64,000 nt of DNA, taken from contig NZ_JAXOJT010000001.1 of NCBI RefSeq assembly GCF_036663835.1, positions 992,001 to 1,056,000 of the forward strand. The letters are read 5' to 3'. Position 1 is the first letter of the stretch, and every line of letters begins with the position of its first letter. The notes beneath the pieces are model-generated. The model was not told the DNA's origin, made no database searches, and saw only the letters and a list, made by a program, of their open reading frames with translations. The stretch comes from Sphingomonas sp. LT1P40 (GTDB lineage: Bacteria; Pseudomonadota; Alphaproteobacteria; Sphingomonadales; Sphingomonadaceae). The position numbers and the translations under genes were made by a program. Of this stretch, positions 17,833-26,292 are shown piece by piece.

Positions 17833-20229
17833 ATGAAGTCCACTTACCCCGTCCTTCCGCTGCGCGACATCGTCGTTTTCCCGCATATGATCGTGCCGCT
17901 GTTCGTCGGCCGCGACAAGTCGGTCGCCGCACTCGAAGCCGCAATGGCCGACGACAAGGAGATTTTCCTCGTCGCGCAGCTCGACCCGGCACAGGACGAT
18001 CCCGGCCGTGACGATTTGTACGACACCGGCGTGTCGGCGGAGGTGATGCAGCTGCTGAAACTGCCCGACGGCACCGTGCGCGTGCTGGTCGCGGGGAAGG
18101 AACGCGGCACGCTGGCCACGTTGACCGAGGACGGCCCGTTTCTTACCGCCACCGTCGATCCGGTCGAGGAACAGCCGGTCGAAGGCACGGAAACCACGGC
18201 GCTGATGCGCTCCGTCGTCGATCAGTTCGAGAATTATGCCAAGCTCAACCGCAAGCTGCCCGCCGAAACTGCGGTTCAGCTGAGCGAGATCGAGGAAGCC
18301 TCGCGCCTGGCCGACGCGGTCGCGGGCAACATCGCGGTCAAGGTCGCCGACAAGCAGTCGCTGCTGGTCGAAACCGACCCGCGCAAGCGGCTGGAGATGG
18401 TGTTCGCCTTCATGGAGGGCGAACTCGGCGTGCTTCAGGTCGAGAAGAAGATCCGCAGCCGCGTGAAGCGCCAGATGGAGAAGACCCAGCGCGAATATTA
18501 TCTCAACGAACAGTTGAAGGCGATCCAGCGCGAGCTGGGTAACGAGGGCGAGGAAGGCGAGGGCGATGAGATCGCCGAGCTGACCCAGAAGATCGCTACG
18601 CTCAAACTGTCCAAGGAAGCGCGCGGCAAGGCGACGACCGAGCTGAAGAAGCTCAAGACCATGGCGCCGATGAGCGCCGAGGCGACGGTCGTTCGCAACT
18701 ATCTCGACGTGCTGCTGGGCCTGCCCTGGGGCAAGAAGTCGAAGCTGAAAAAGGATTTGGTGGAGGCACAGGCCGTGCTCGACGCCGACCATTTCGGGTT
18801 GGAAAAGGTCAAGGACCGGATCGTCGAATATCTGGCGGTTCAGGCGCGCACCAACAAGCTGAAGGGGCCGATTCTGTGCCTCGTCGGCCCGCCCGGTGTC
18901 GGCAAGACCAGCCTCGGCAAGAGCATCGCCAAGGCGACCGGGCGCGAGTTCATCCGCCAGTCGCTGGGTGGCGTGCGCGACGAAGCCGAGATTCGCGGCC
19001 ACCGTCGCACCTATATCGGCTCGCTGCCGGGCAAGATCGTGTCGAACCTCAAAAAGGCCGGTACCTCGAACCCGTTGTTCCTGCTCGATGAAATCGACAA
19101 GCTCGGTCAGGATTTCCGCGGCGATCCGTCGTCGGCGCTGCTCGAGGTGCTCGACCCCGAACAGAATGGCAAGTTCAACGACCATTATCTGGAGATCGAT
19201 GTCGATCTTTCAGACATCATGTTCGTAACCACCGCCAACTCATTGAATTTGCCGCAACCTTTGCTTGATCGCATGGAGATCATCCGGCTTGAGGGCTATA
19301 CCGAGGACGAAAAGCTCGAAATCGCCAAGGGCCATTTGCTCGAAAAGCAGATCGATGCGCATGGTCTGAAGGCGGGCGAGTTCGAGCTGACCGATGACGG
19401 TCTGCGCGACCTGATCCGCTATTACACGCGAGAGGCGGGCGTTCGCACGCTGGAGCGCGAGATCGCCAAGCTGGCGCGGAAAGCGCTGCGTCGCATTCTC
19501 GAAGGCAAAATGACCAGTATCATCGTCACGCCGGATAATCTTCACGACTATGCCGGGGTGCGCAAATACCGCTTCGGTATCGGTGAGGAGGAGCATCAGA
19601 TCGGTGGCGTCACTGGTCTCGCCTGGACCGAAGTCGGTGGCGAGTTGCTGACGATCGAGAGCGTGACCGTACCCGGCAAGGGCGGGGTCAAGACCACCGG
19701 CAAGCTGGGCGACGTCATGAAAGAATCGGTCGAGGCCGCGTTCAGCTTCATCAAGGCGCGCAGTCCGTCCTATGGCATCAAACCCAGCATTTTCGCGCGC
19801 AAGGATGTTCACGTCCATCTGCCCGAAGGCGCGGTGCCAAAGGACGGTCCGTCGGCGGGCATCGGCCTGGTCACTTCGATCGTTTCGACGCTGACCGGCG
19901 TACCGGTGCGCAAGGACATCGCCATGACCGGCGAAGTCACGCTGCGGGGTCGCGTGCTGCCGATTGGCGGTCTGAAGGAAAAGCTGCTCGCGGCGTTGCG
20001 CGGCGGTATCAAGACGGTGCTGATTCCGCAGGAGAATGAGAAGGATCTTGCGGAAATTCCGGCCAATATCTGCGAAGGGCTGGAGATCATTCCCGTCAGC
20101 CATGTCGACGAGGTGCTGAAGCTGGCTCTGACCGAACCGCTGACAGCGATCGTGTGGACCGAAGCCGACGATCTGGCCGCCCAGCCACCGACGGCGGTGC
20201 CACCCGGCGCGGAATCACTGCGCCACTAG
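17833..20229 (+). CDS. lon: ATP-dependent Lon protease
   Basis: This 798-residue AAA+ protease removes misfolded and regulatory proteins. It opens [19 protein letters not shown], the normal Lon N-terminus, with GGAG upstream. Walker A is GPPGVGKTS (near residue 357) and Walker B is [10 protein letters not shown] (near 417). The catalytic Ser is in PKDGPSAGI (near 677), with the Lys of the dyad about 43 residues later. Length and domain order are standard. A hairpin that includes the stop codon follows. Confidence 0.98.
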   Translation: MKSTYPVLPLRDIVVFPHMIVPLFVGRDKSVAALEAAMADDKEIFLVAQLDPAQDDPGRDDLYDTGVSAEVMQLLKLPDGTVRVLVAGKERGTLATLTEDGPFLTATVDPVEEQPVEGTETTALMRSVVDQFENYAKLNRKLPAETAVQLSEIEEASRLADAVAGNIAVKVADKQSLLVETDPRKRLEMVFAFMEGELGVLQVEKKIRSRVKRQMEKTQREYYLNEQLKAIQRELGNEGEEGEGDEIAELTQKIATLKLSKEARGKATTELKKLKTMAPMSAEATVVRNYLDVLLGLPWGKKSKLKKDLVEAQAVLDADHFGLEKVKDRIVEYLAVQARTNKLKGPILCLVGPPGVGKTSLGKSIAKATGREFIRQSLGGVRDEAEIRGHRRTYIGSLPGKIVSNLKKAGTSNPLFLLDEIDKLGQDFRGDPSSALLEVLDPEQNGKFNDHYLEIDVDLSDIMFVTTANSLNLPQPLLDRMEIIRLEGYTEDEKLEIAKGHLLEKQIDAHGLKAGEFELTDDGLRDLIRYYTREAGVRTLEREIAKLARKALRRILEGKMTSIIVTPDNLHDYAGVRKYRFGIGEEEHQIGGVTGLAWTEVGGELLTIESVTVPGKGGVKTTGKLGDVMKESVEAAFSFIKARSPSYGIKPSIFARKDVHVHLPEGAVPKDGPSAGIGLVTSIVSTLTGVPVRKDIAMTGEVTLRGRVLPIGGLKEKLLAALRGGIKTVLIPQENEKDLAEIPANICEGLEIIPVSHVDEVLKLALTEPLTAIVWTEADDLAAQPPTAVPPGAESLRH

Positions 20230-20251
20230 CGTTTACGTAGCGTAAGGCTAG
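20226..20251 (+). terminator. Hairpin overlapping the lon stop
   Basis: CTAGC and TTACG on the left pair with CGTAA and GCTAG on the right around a TAG loop. The lon stop codon lies in the left arm. Only a broken T-rich stretch follows, so this may slow or end transcription before the HU gene. Confidence 0.4.
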
Positions 20252-20387
20252 AATTTCGTCGCGTTTTTGCCTGAGCCGATGCTTTCCCCTTTACAGCGGC
20301 GACGCGAGTCGGTTTGCTGCTCCACCGGCATTTCGGTGCCGCGAGTCTCCTTTAGGGGCGAGTCATAAAAGCAGGGGTTCCAAGGGC

Positions 20388-20660
20388 ATGAACAAGCAGG
20401 AATTGATCGCGACGGTCGCCGACACCGCCGGTCTTAGCAAAGGCGATGCCAGCAAGGCCGTCGAAGCCGTGTTCGACGCGGTCACTGGCGCCCTGAAAAA
20501 GGGGGATGAAGTTCGTCTGGTGGGCTTCGGCACTTTCTCGGTCTCGAAGCGCAAAGCATCGACCGGACGCAACCCGCGCACCGGCGAGCCGATGACGATC
20601 AAGGCTTCGTCGCAGCCCAAGTTCAAGGCCGGCAAGGGTCTGAAGGACGCGGTCAACTGA
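20388..20660 (+). CDS. hup: HU family DNA-binding protein
   Basis: This 90-residue nucleoid protein begins MNKQELIATVADTAGLSKGD and has the DNA-contact beta arm region GFGTFSVSKRKASTGRNPRTGEPM, as in HU. Length is typical. It acts as a homodimer that bends and compacts DNA. Position after lon is common in proteobacteria. It has its own leader of about 160 bp and its own terminator. Confidence 0.97.
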   Translation: MNKQELIATVADTAGLSKGDASKAVEAVFDAVTGALKKGDEVRLVGFGTFSVSKRKASTGRNPRTGEPMTIKASSQPKFKAGKGLKDAVN

Positions 20661-20665
20661 ATTCC

Positions 20666-20702
20666 AAAGGGGCGGGACTGGACAAGCCGGTTTCGTCCTT
20701 TT
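20666..20702 (+). terminator. Rho-independent terminator after the HU gene
   Basis: A 16-bp stem (20666-20681 with 20687-20702, including several G-U pairs) has an ACAAG loop and ends in a TTTT-containing right arm. It lies 5 bp after the HU stop. Confidence 0.75.
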
Positions 20703-20774
20703 AGAGGCACCCGCTCCCCGGCACCCCCGGGGACGCTTTGGTTCGCCAATGCGATCCTGGTCCGCCAGGGTAGG

Positions 20775-20849
20775 GGGCGCGTAGCTCAGTGGTAGAGCAC
20801 TGTGTTCACACCGCAGGGGTCGCTGGTTCAATCCCAGCCGCGCCCACCA
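20775..20849 (+). tRNA. tRNA-Val (CAC)
   Basis: Acceptor strand GGGCGCG pairs with CGCGCCC before ACCA. The anticodon loop TTCACAC between CTGTG and CGCAG gives anticodon CAC (Val, GUG). GTAGCTCAGTGGTAGAGC forms the D-arm and GGTTCAATCCC the T-arm. Confidence 0.97.
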
Positions 20850-20854
20850 TCCGC

Positions 20855-20888
20855 AAAAACCCGCCTGGCACCGCCCGGCGGGTTTTTT
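20855..20888 (+). terminator. Rho-independent terminator after tRNA-Val
   Basis: The stem AAAACCCGCC/GGCGGGTTTT with a loop of about 11 nt is followed by further T residues. It is 6 bp after the tRNA end and is a textbook intrinsic terminator. Confidence 0.85.
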
Positions 20889-20936
20889 CGTTCTGGCGCA
20901 GGGCCGCATTGGCATCCGTAACGCGTCTGCAACAAA

Positions 20937-20964
20937 CGTCACATCATCGTCACATCACCGTCAC
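20937..20964 (+). promoter_or_regulatory. Triple 11-bp repeat resembling PhoB boxes
   Basis: CGTCAC occurs at 20937, 20948 and 20959, exactly 11 bp apart, with ATCAT and ATCAC between. Known Pho boxes are direct repeats of a TGTCA-like core at 11-bp spacing. Three copies would make two overlapping boxes. The site is 123 bp before the lipoprotein start. That PhoB binds it is inference. Confidence 0.55.
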
Positions 20965-21086
20965 TGAAGTTTCTCCGAAATCCCATCTGCGAGTCACGCA
21001 CGGTCCCTAGCGCGGCCATGCGGTCGGCAGGGGGATGTTTCCGAGTCGATCCCGGGCGCTTGCCCGAATCCAGAACGGAGATTTTC

Positions 21087-22688
21087 ATGGCCGACTTCAA
21101 GCGTTTCACCCTCATCCTCATGACGGGCGTCGCCGGTGCGACTCTTGCCGCATGCGATGGCGCATCGAGCGTCGCTTCGCCGGGCGAGGGCGTTATCGTT
21201 GTTCCCGCGCCGACTCCGGCACCCTCGCCAGCGCCAACCGGCACACCGACCCCGACTCCGGGTACGCCAGCCGCAAGCTGCCCGAGCGGCACCACCGATG
21301 TCGGCGTACTCGGCAGCTTCCGTTCGTGCCGTCTGCCGTCGCTCATCACGACGCTGACACTGAACAAGGTCGCGGGCGTCGCTTACGAGATCAACGGTCG
21401 CGTCGATGTCGGCGTGGATCGCGGTGGCGCGGGTGTTGCCGGCACTGCCGGCAACCTGACGATCGCGCCCGGCGTCATCGTCTATGCCAACACCTCGAAT
21501 GCCGACAACGACCTGCTCGTCGTCAATCGTGGCTCGACGATCGCGGCTGAGGGCACTGCCAGCCAGCCGATCATCTTCACCGCACAACAGAACCTGACCG
21601 GCGGCGTGACCGACGAGTCACAGGGTCTGTGGGGCGGCATCATCCTGGCCGGTCGCGCGCCGATCTCGAACTGCAACCTCGCCGGCGTGACCGGTGGCGC
21701 GGTGAACTGTGAGAATGTCGTCGAGGGCACCGGCAACGCGCTCTATGGCGGCGCGACCGCGGGCGACAATTCGGGCGTCATGCGTTATGTCCAGGTCCGT
21801 TATTCGGGCACGGTCATCAGCCCGAATAACGAGCTTCAGGGTATCACCACCGGTGGCGTCGGCTCGGGCACGCGCCTGGAGTATATTCAGATCCACAACA
21901 GCTCGGACGACGGTATCGAGATTTTCGGCGGCACGCATAACGCGCGCTACATGGTCGTTACCGGCGCGGACGACGACAGCCTGGATACCGATGTGGGCTG
22001 GAAGGGCTTCATGCAGTTCGTGATCGCCATCCAGAAGCCGTCGAACACCACCGGCGACAACTACGTCATGGAAATCGACTCGAACAATAATGAGGACGCC
22101 CTGCCGCGTCAGTTCGGTCGCATCTCGAACTTCACCTTCGTTCACACCTCATCGGCGACGAACGCCGGTCTGCGTCTGCGCGGCGGTGCCGACTTCACCT
22201 TCGTCAACGGCATCTTCACCTCGGGTCAGCCTTGCCTCAACGTCATCGCCGGCACGACCGACAATGGCGGTAAGTCGACGATCCGCGCGGCGAATGCGGC
22301 GCTCGACGAAGCCGGTCCGCCGGTGTTCAACTCGATCTACTTCGCCTGCGGTGGCGGTACCCTGTCGACCGAGACGGCGCAGAACAGCGTGACGGTCACG
22401 AATGCGGAGCAGGCGGCACTGGTTGCGGCCGGCACCAACAACGTCACCAATGGCACCGCCGCAAACGCACTGACCATGGGCTATTTGCCCGGCACGGGTG
22501 CGACCGGCGTGACGGCATTCAACGCCGCCTCGCTCAACCCGGCCGGCACGTCGTTCCTGGTCTCGACCAGCTATATCGGCGCGATCAGCGGTCCTGCCGA
22601 CACCTGGTATCAGGGTTGGACCTGCAACTCGAACCGCGCGAACTTCGGCTCGACCAGCGGCGCCTGCACGACCCTTCCGGTCACCTGA
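21087..22688 (+). CDS. Surface/outer-membrane lipoprotein, probable beta-helix
   Basis: ATG 21087 (GGAG upstream) begins a lipoprotein signal with lipobox LAAC, so Cys23 is lipidated. A Pro/Thr-rich linker (about residues 40-65, PTPAPSPAPTGTPTP) leads to a large domain. That domain has repeating short strands and the phrases WGGIILAGRAPI, DGIEIFGGTHN and DDSLDTDVGWKG, which suggest a parallel beta-helix with a possible calcium- or ligand-binding Asp cluster. At 533 residues it is complete. A TonB-dependent receptor follows 95 bp later, so the two probably form a surface capture and import pair. The substrate is not shown; the upstream repeat hints at phosphate control. Confidence 0.8.
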   Translation: MADFKRFTLILMTGVAGATLAACDGASSVASPGEGVIVVPAPTPAPSPAPTGTPTPTPGTPAASCPSGTTDVGVLGSFRSCRLPSLITTLTLNKVAGVAYEINGRVDVGVDRGGAGVAGTAGNLTIAPGVIVYANTSNADNDLLVVNRGSTIAAEGTASQPIIFTAQQNLTGGVTDESQGLWGGIILAGRAPISNCNLAGVTGGAVNCENVVEGTGNALYGGATAGDNSGVMRYVQVRYSGTVISPNNELQGITTGGVGSGTRLEYIQIHNSSDDGIEIFGGTHNARYMVVTGADDDSLDTDVGWKGFMQFVIAIQKPSNTTGDNYVMEIDSNNNEDALPRQFGRISNFTFVHTSSATNAGLRLRGGADFTFVNGIFTSGQPCLNVIAGTTDNGGKSTIRAANAALDEAGPPVFNSIYFACGGGTLSTETAQNSVTVTNAEQAALVAAGTNNVTNGTAANALTMGYLPGTGATGVTAFNAASLNPAGTSFLVSTSYIGAISGPADTWYQGWTCNSNRANFGSTSGACTTLPVT

Positions 22689-22705
22689 TCGGAAGGATCA
22701 CCCCA

Positions 22706-22741
22706 ACCGGAACCGGCGGAGAAGGGGCCGCCGGTTCCGGT
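22706..22741 (+). other. Perfect 14-bp intercistronic hairpin
   Basis: ACCGGAACCGGCGG (22706-22719) pairs perfectly with 22728-22741 around an 8-nt loop. C residues follow, not T, so it is a poor terminator. It may protect the 3' end of the lipoprotein mRNA or reduce read-through into the receptor gene. Confidence 0.6.
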
Positions 22742-22783
22742 CCCCCCGTGCCGGGACATGCCTCTCAAAACGGACTGCCAACG

Positions 22784-25453
22784 ATGAAAAAGACCACATT
22801 ATTCGGGAGCATGCTGCTTCTGACATCGCAACTTGTGGCGCCACACGCGCTTGCACAGGCCGCCGCCCAGCCCGGGCCGACCGGTGCGACCGTGCCGCAG
22901 GAAGAACCGGCAGCCGAAGAAGAGGTCGAAATCTCGGCACCGGGCGCGGGGGACACGAGCGAGGAAATCGTCGTGATCGGCCGGAATATCCCGAATATCG
23001 TCAAGGCGACGCCACAGGTTGTGTCGGTGCTGTCGAGCGAGGATATCGCCCGGACCGGTGAGGGCGATATCGCGGGCGCACTGACCCGCGTCACCGGCCT
23101 CAGCGTCGTCGGCAACGGTTTCGTGTTCGTGCGCGGCCTCGGCGATCGCTATTCCTCGTCGCTGCTCAACGGTTTGCCCTTGCCAAGCCCGGAACCGCTG
23201 CGCCGCGTGGTGCCGCTCGACCTGTTCCCGACCAACATCATCGCATCGGCACTGGTGCAGAAAAGCTATTCGCCCAATTACCCCGGCGAATTCGGCGGCG
23301 GCGCGATCAACCTGACCACTCGCGCCGCGCCGCGCGACAGTTTCCTGCAGATCGAGGGGTCGATCGGTTTCGACACCGTCACCACCAGCGAACTGGGCTA
23401 TGTCTATGACGGCGGGTCCGCCGACGTGTTCGGCTATGACGATGGCGAGCGCACTGTCCCCGGCTTCATCAAGGCCGCGGGCACCAACGGCACGTCGATC
23501 ACCGATCCGTCACAGCTGATCCAGATGTCGAACGCGCCGACGACGGTGGTGTTCGAGAACAACCATATCCCGGCCAACTGGTCGGCCAGCACCAGCTTTG
23601 GCACCAGCATCGATGTCGGTGCGGTCCGCATCGGCGTGATCGGCGCGGGCGGCATGTCCAACAGCTGGCAGACGCGCGAGCAGAAGCAGCAGGTAGCGAT
23701 CGGCGCAGACGGTGGTCTTGCCAGCGATTTCAACCAGGTCACGACCGACAACCGCATCATCGCCAATGGCCTGCTCGGTATCGGTATCGAAACCGGTGAA
23801 CATCGCATCCGCTTCACCAATGTTTATATTCACGACACGCTGAAACAGGCGATCATCGGCCTGGGCGACGAAGAGAATTTCGGCATTCCCGGCCAGTTCG
23901 GCGTGCCGTCCTTCTCGACTCAGAACACCAACTGGTTCGAGCGTCAGCTGTTCACCAGCCAGATCGTCGCCGAACTCGATTTCGGACAGTTCGACCTCGA
24001 TCTGCGCGGGGCCTATGCCAATACCAAGCGCAAGGCACCCTATGAGCGCGCGTTCCGCTATATCTGGAACCCGAACGTCGCCGACTATACCAACTCGCTG
24101 AGCAGCCCCAGCGCGGCGACGATCGCGTTCAGCGACCTGAACGAGGATCTGTGGACCGGAGCCGCCGATGTCAGCTACGAGCTGGACACACCGCGTCCGA
24201 TCACGCTGTCGACCGGCTATGCCTATTCGGACACCAACCGCACGTCATACCGCTATTTCTTCCGCTTCATCGGCCCGAACAACGGACCCGTCGGCACGGC
24301 GGTTTCGCAGCAGCGCCCCGATTACCTGCTGTCGGATTATAATATCCAGACTTACGGCATCACGCTGCGCAACGAATCGACCGGTACCGGTGCGTCCGCC
24401 TATGACGCATCGCTGAAGGTCCATGCCGGTTACGGACAGGTCGAGGCGGAACTGCTTGACGGTCTGCGCGCCTCGGCGGGTGTGCGTTACGAAACGGCGA
24501 AGCAGCAGGTGCTGCCGACCGGTTCGCTCGCCGCGACCAATCTCGGTAATGACTATTGGCTGCCCGCCGCCACGGTGACCTGGAACTTCGCCCAGAATAT
24601 GCAGCTGCGCCTGCACGGGTCGAAGACCATCGCTCGCCCGCAATTCCGCGAGCTGGCCCCGCAGCTGTACCAAGATTTCGAGAGCAACCGGCAGTTCCTG
24701 GGCAACCCGCTGCTGATCGACTCGCAACTGTATAATGCCGAGGCGCGCTACGAATGGTTCTTCGCGCGCGACCAGCGCGTGACGCTGGCGGGCTTCTTCA
24801 AGAAGATCGAAAATCCGATCGAGGCGGTGGCGTTCGTCGCGGGCGGATCGACCTCGCTCCAGACCGGCTTTTCCAACGCGCCGAGCGCCAAGCTCTATGG
24901 CGCAGAGATCGATGCGCAGAAGTACATTCCGCTCGATACGCTGGGCGGCGGCTTCTTCGCCACCAAGCGGCTGGTACTGATCGGCAACTACACTTTCACC
25001 AAGTCGAAGATCGAATCGGGCAACCAGCTGGTGCCAAGCCCGATCCTGGGTGCGCCGCCGGTGCAGTCGTCGCTGTTGTTCGACGACGGCGCGCCGCTGG
25101 TCGGCCAGTCGGACCATCTGGTCAATTTCCAGATCGGGTTCGAGGATACGGCGTCGCTGTCGCAGCTGACGGTGCTGTTCAACTATGCCAGCGAGCGCGT
25201 GACCAACCGTGGTCCGGTGGTCGAGGGCGTCCGTCTGCCCGACATCATCGAAAAGCCGGGTCTGCGCCTCGACGTGGTGGCGCGACAGGGCTTCAACTTC
25301 GCCGGTGCGGAGATGGAATTGAAGTTCGAGGCCCGCAACCTGACCAAGACGCGCTATCAGGAATATCAGATCTTTCCGAGCGACGTGCGGGTGGACACCA
25401 ACACCTATAACGTCGGTCGCACCTTCACGCTGGGCCTCAGCGCGAAGTTCTGA
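22784..25453 (+). CDS. TonB-dependent outer-membrane receptor
   Basis: This 889-residue receptor starts at ATG 22784 with a signal peptide ending HALAQ (near residue 29). An acidic N-terminal extension leads to a TonB-box-like EEIVVIGR. The plug follows, with VSVLSSEDIARTGEGDI, VRGLGDRYSSSLLNG and GEFGGGAINLTTR. The remainder forms a 22-strand-type barrel ending in LSAKF, with a C-terminal aromatic as expected for outer-membrane insertion. It uses TonB energy to import a large or scarce substrate. The preceding lipoprotein is the likely surface partner. Confidence 0.93.
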   Translation: MKKTTLFGSMLLLTSQLVAPHALAQAAAQPGPTGATVPQEEPAAEEEVEISAPGAGDTSEEIVVIGRNIPNIVKATPQVVSVLSSEDIARTGEGDIAGALTRVTGLSVVGNGFVFVRGLGDRYSSSLLNGLPLPSPEPLRRVVPLDLFPTNIIASALVQKSYSPNYPGEFGGGAINLTTRAAPRDSFLQIEGSIGFDTVTTSELGYVYDGGSADVFGYDDGERTVPGFIKAAGTNGTSITDPSQLIQMSNAPTTVVFENNHIPANWSASTSFGTSIDVGAVRIGVIGAGGMSNSWQTREQKQQVAIGADGGLASDFNQVTTDNRIIANGLLGIGIETGEHRIRFTNVYIHDTLKQAIIGLGDEENFGIPGQFGVPSFSTQNTNWFERQLFTSQIVAELDFGQFDLDLRGAYANTKRKAPYERAFRYIWNPNVADYTNSLSSPSAATIAFSDLNEDLWTGAADVSYELDTPRPITLSTGYAYSDTNRTSYRYFFRFIGPNNGPVGTAVSQQRPDYLLSDYNIQTYGITLRNESTGTGASAYDASLKVHAGYGQVEAELLDGLRASAGVRYETAKQQVLPTGSLAATNLGNDYWLPAATVTWNFAQNMQLRLHGSKTIARPQFRELAPQLYQDFESNRQFLGNPLLIDSQLYNAEARYEWFFARDQRVTLAGFFKKIENPIEAVAFVAGGSTSLQTGFSNAPSAKLYGAEIDAQKYIPLDTLGGGFFATKRLVLIGNYTFTKSKIESGNQLVPSPILGAPPVQSSLLFDDGAPLVGQSDHLVNFQIGFEDTASLSQLTVLFNYASERVTNRGPVVEGVRLPDIIEKPGLRLDVVARQGFNFAGAEMELKFEARNLTKTRYQEYQIFPSDVRVDTNTYNVGRTFTLGLSAKF

Positions 25454-25470
25454 TCGGGGTAGAGGAAAGG

Positions 25471-25502
25471 GAAGGGGCCGTCCGTCGGGGCGGTCCTTTT
25501 TC
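25471..25502 (+). terminator. Rho-independent terminator after the receptor gene
   Basis: AAGGG(G)CCG pairs with CGGTCCTT around a GC-rich loop and runs into TTTTT. One base is bulged. It lies about 20 bp after the stop. Confidence 0.75.
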
Positions 25503-25529
25503 ATTAGAGCGTGATCGTACTACGCTCAT

Positions 25530-26195
25530 TTACCCCCAGGGCCGCTCCCGAAACCATTTCGTGATGACGTATTTGGTCCCCGCGCGCACTTTCATCGCGT
25601 GATGAAGCGTCGATGGGTTGGGCGTGCCGTTCGGTCGCAAATTGCTCCACGCCAGCAGTTTGCCGGTCTCCGGCTGGATCAGCTTGTCGATCGCCTTGAA
25701 CCGCGTCGCGCCGCCCGCCTCGACCTCGTTCAGGTAAATCATCACAGTCCAGGTGCGCTGCCCCGATACCGCGCAGAATTTCTCGAAATCGACGCCTGCC
25801 GGCTCGAAATAGTCGGTATGCGCCTTGAACTCCTGCCCCACGGCATAACGCTGGCCCTGTAGCGGCTCGCCATGTGCCGGATCGAGCCCGATGAACGCCG
25901 CGATCATCCGCTCGACCTCGGCCACCGCTGGTGCCTGCGCGGGAAGATCACAAGTCTCGCTGGTGCGAAACACCGCATCGCCATTATAATCGGATATCGT
26001 CGACGGCCGCCGGTCGATATCGATCAGGCCCATCACCTCCGCGCACAATGCTTGGTCCAGAAACGCTTTGCGCACGAACAGCGTCAGTTTCGGGTTCGGC
26101 ACTCTCTGAACGCCGGGCTGGCGGGTCAGCTGCTCGATCACCGGTTCAATCGGAAACCCGGATGCGGACCCGGATGTGGATAGGGGCGCGATCAT
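25530..26195 (-). CDS. 2-oxoglutarate/Fe(II) oxygenase, prolyl 4-hydroxylase-like
   Basis: The iron ligands are seen as HTDYF (His and Asp, near residue 125) and the distal His in TLHHAM (near 195). KYVITKWF supplies the Lys that binds 2-oxoglutarate. The core SGQRTWTVMIYLNEVEAGG is typical of the P4Hc domain. The start is put at ATG 26195, with AAAGAAG upstream; ATG 26225 is possible. The 221-residue enzyme probably hydroxylates a prolyl residue or small molecule. It is divergent from the GspE-like gene. The substrate is unknown. Confidence 0.87.
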   Translation of the reverse strand: MIAPLSTSGSASGFPIEPVIEQLTRQPGVQRVPNPKLTLFVRKAFLDQALCAEVMGLIDIDRRPSTISDYNGDAVFRTSETCDLPAQAPAVAEVERMIAAFIGLDPAHGEPLQGQRYAVGQEFKAHTDYFEPAGVDFEKFCAVSGQRTWTVMIYLNEVEAGGATRFKAIDKLIQPETGKLLAWSNLRPNGTPNPSTLHHAMKVRAGTKYVITKWFRERPWG

Positions 26196-26292
26196 GCCGC
26201 TTCTTTGCCAGATCGCCCCCGGCATCGCCAACGTCTTAAAAATGTCACCAAAGTGAAGGCCGATTGTCACGGTCGCGCCATAGCGATGACAT

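Noticed and set aside
17704..19185. 493-residue minus-strand frame inside lon
   Set aside because: Lon is certain on the plus strand from its motifs; the reverse frame has no recognisable domain and an unlikely composition.
24245..25504. 419-residue minus-strand frame in the receptor gene
   Set aside because: It is antisense to the TonB-dependent receptor, Arg/His/Gln-rich and without motifs; it also crosses the terminator at 25471-25502.
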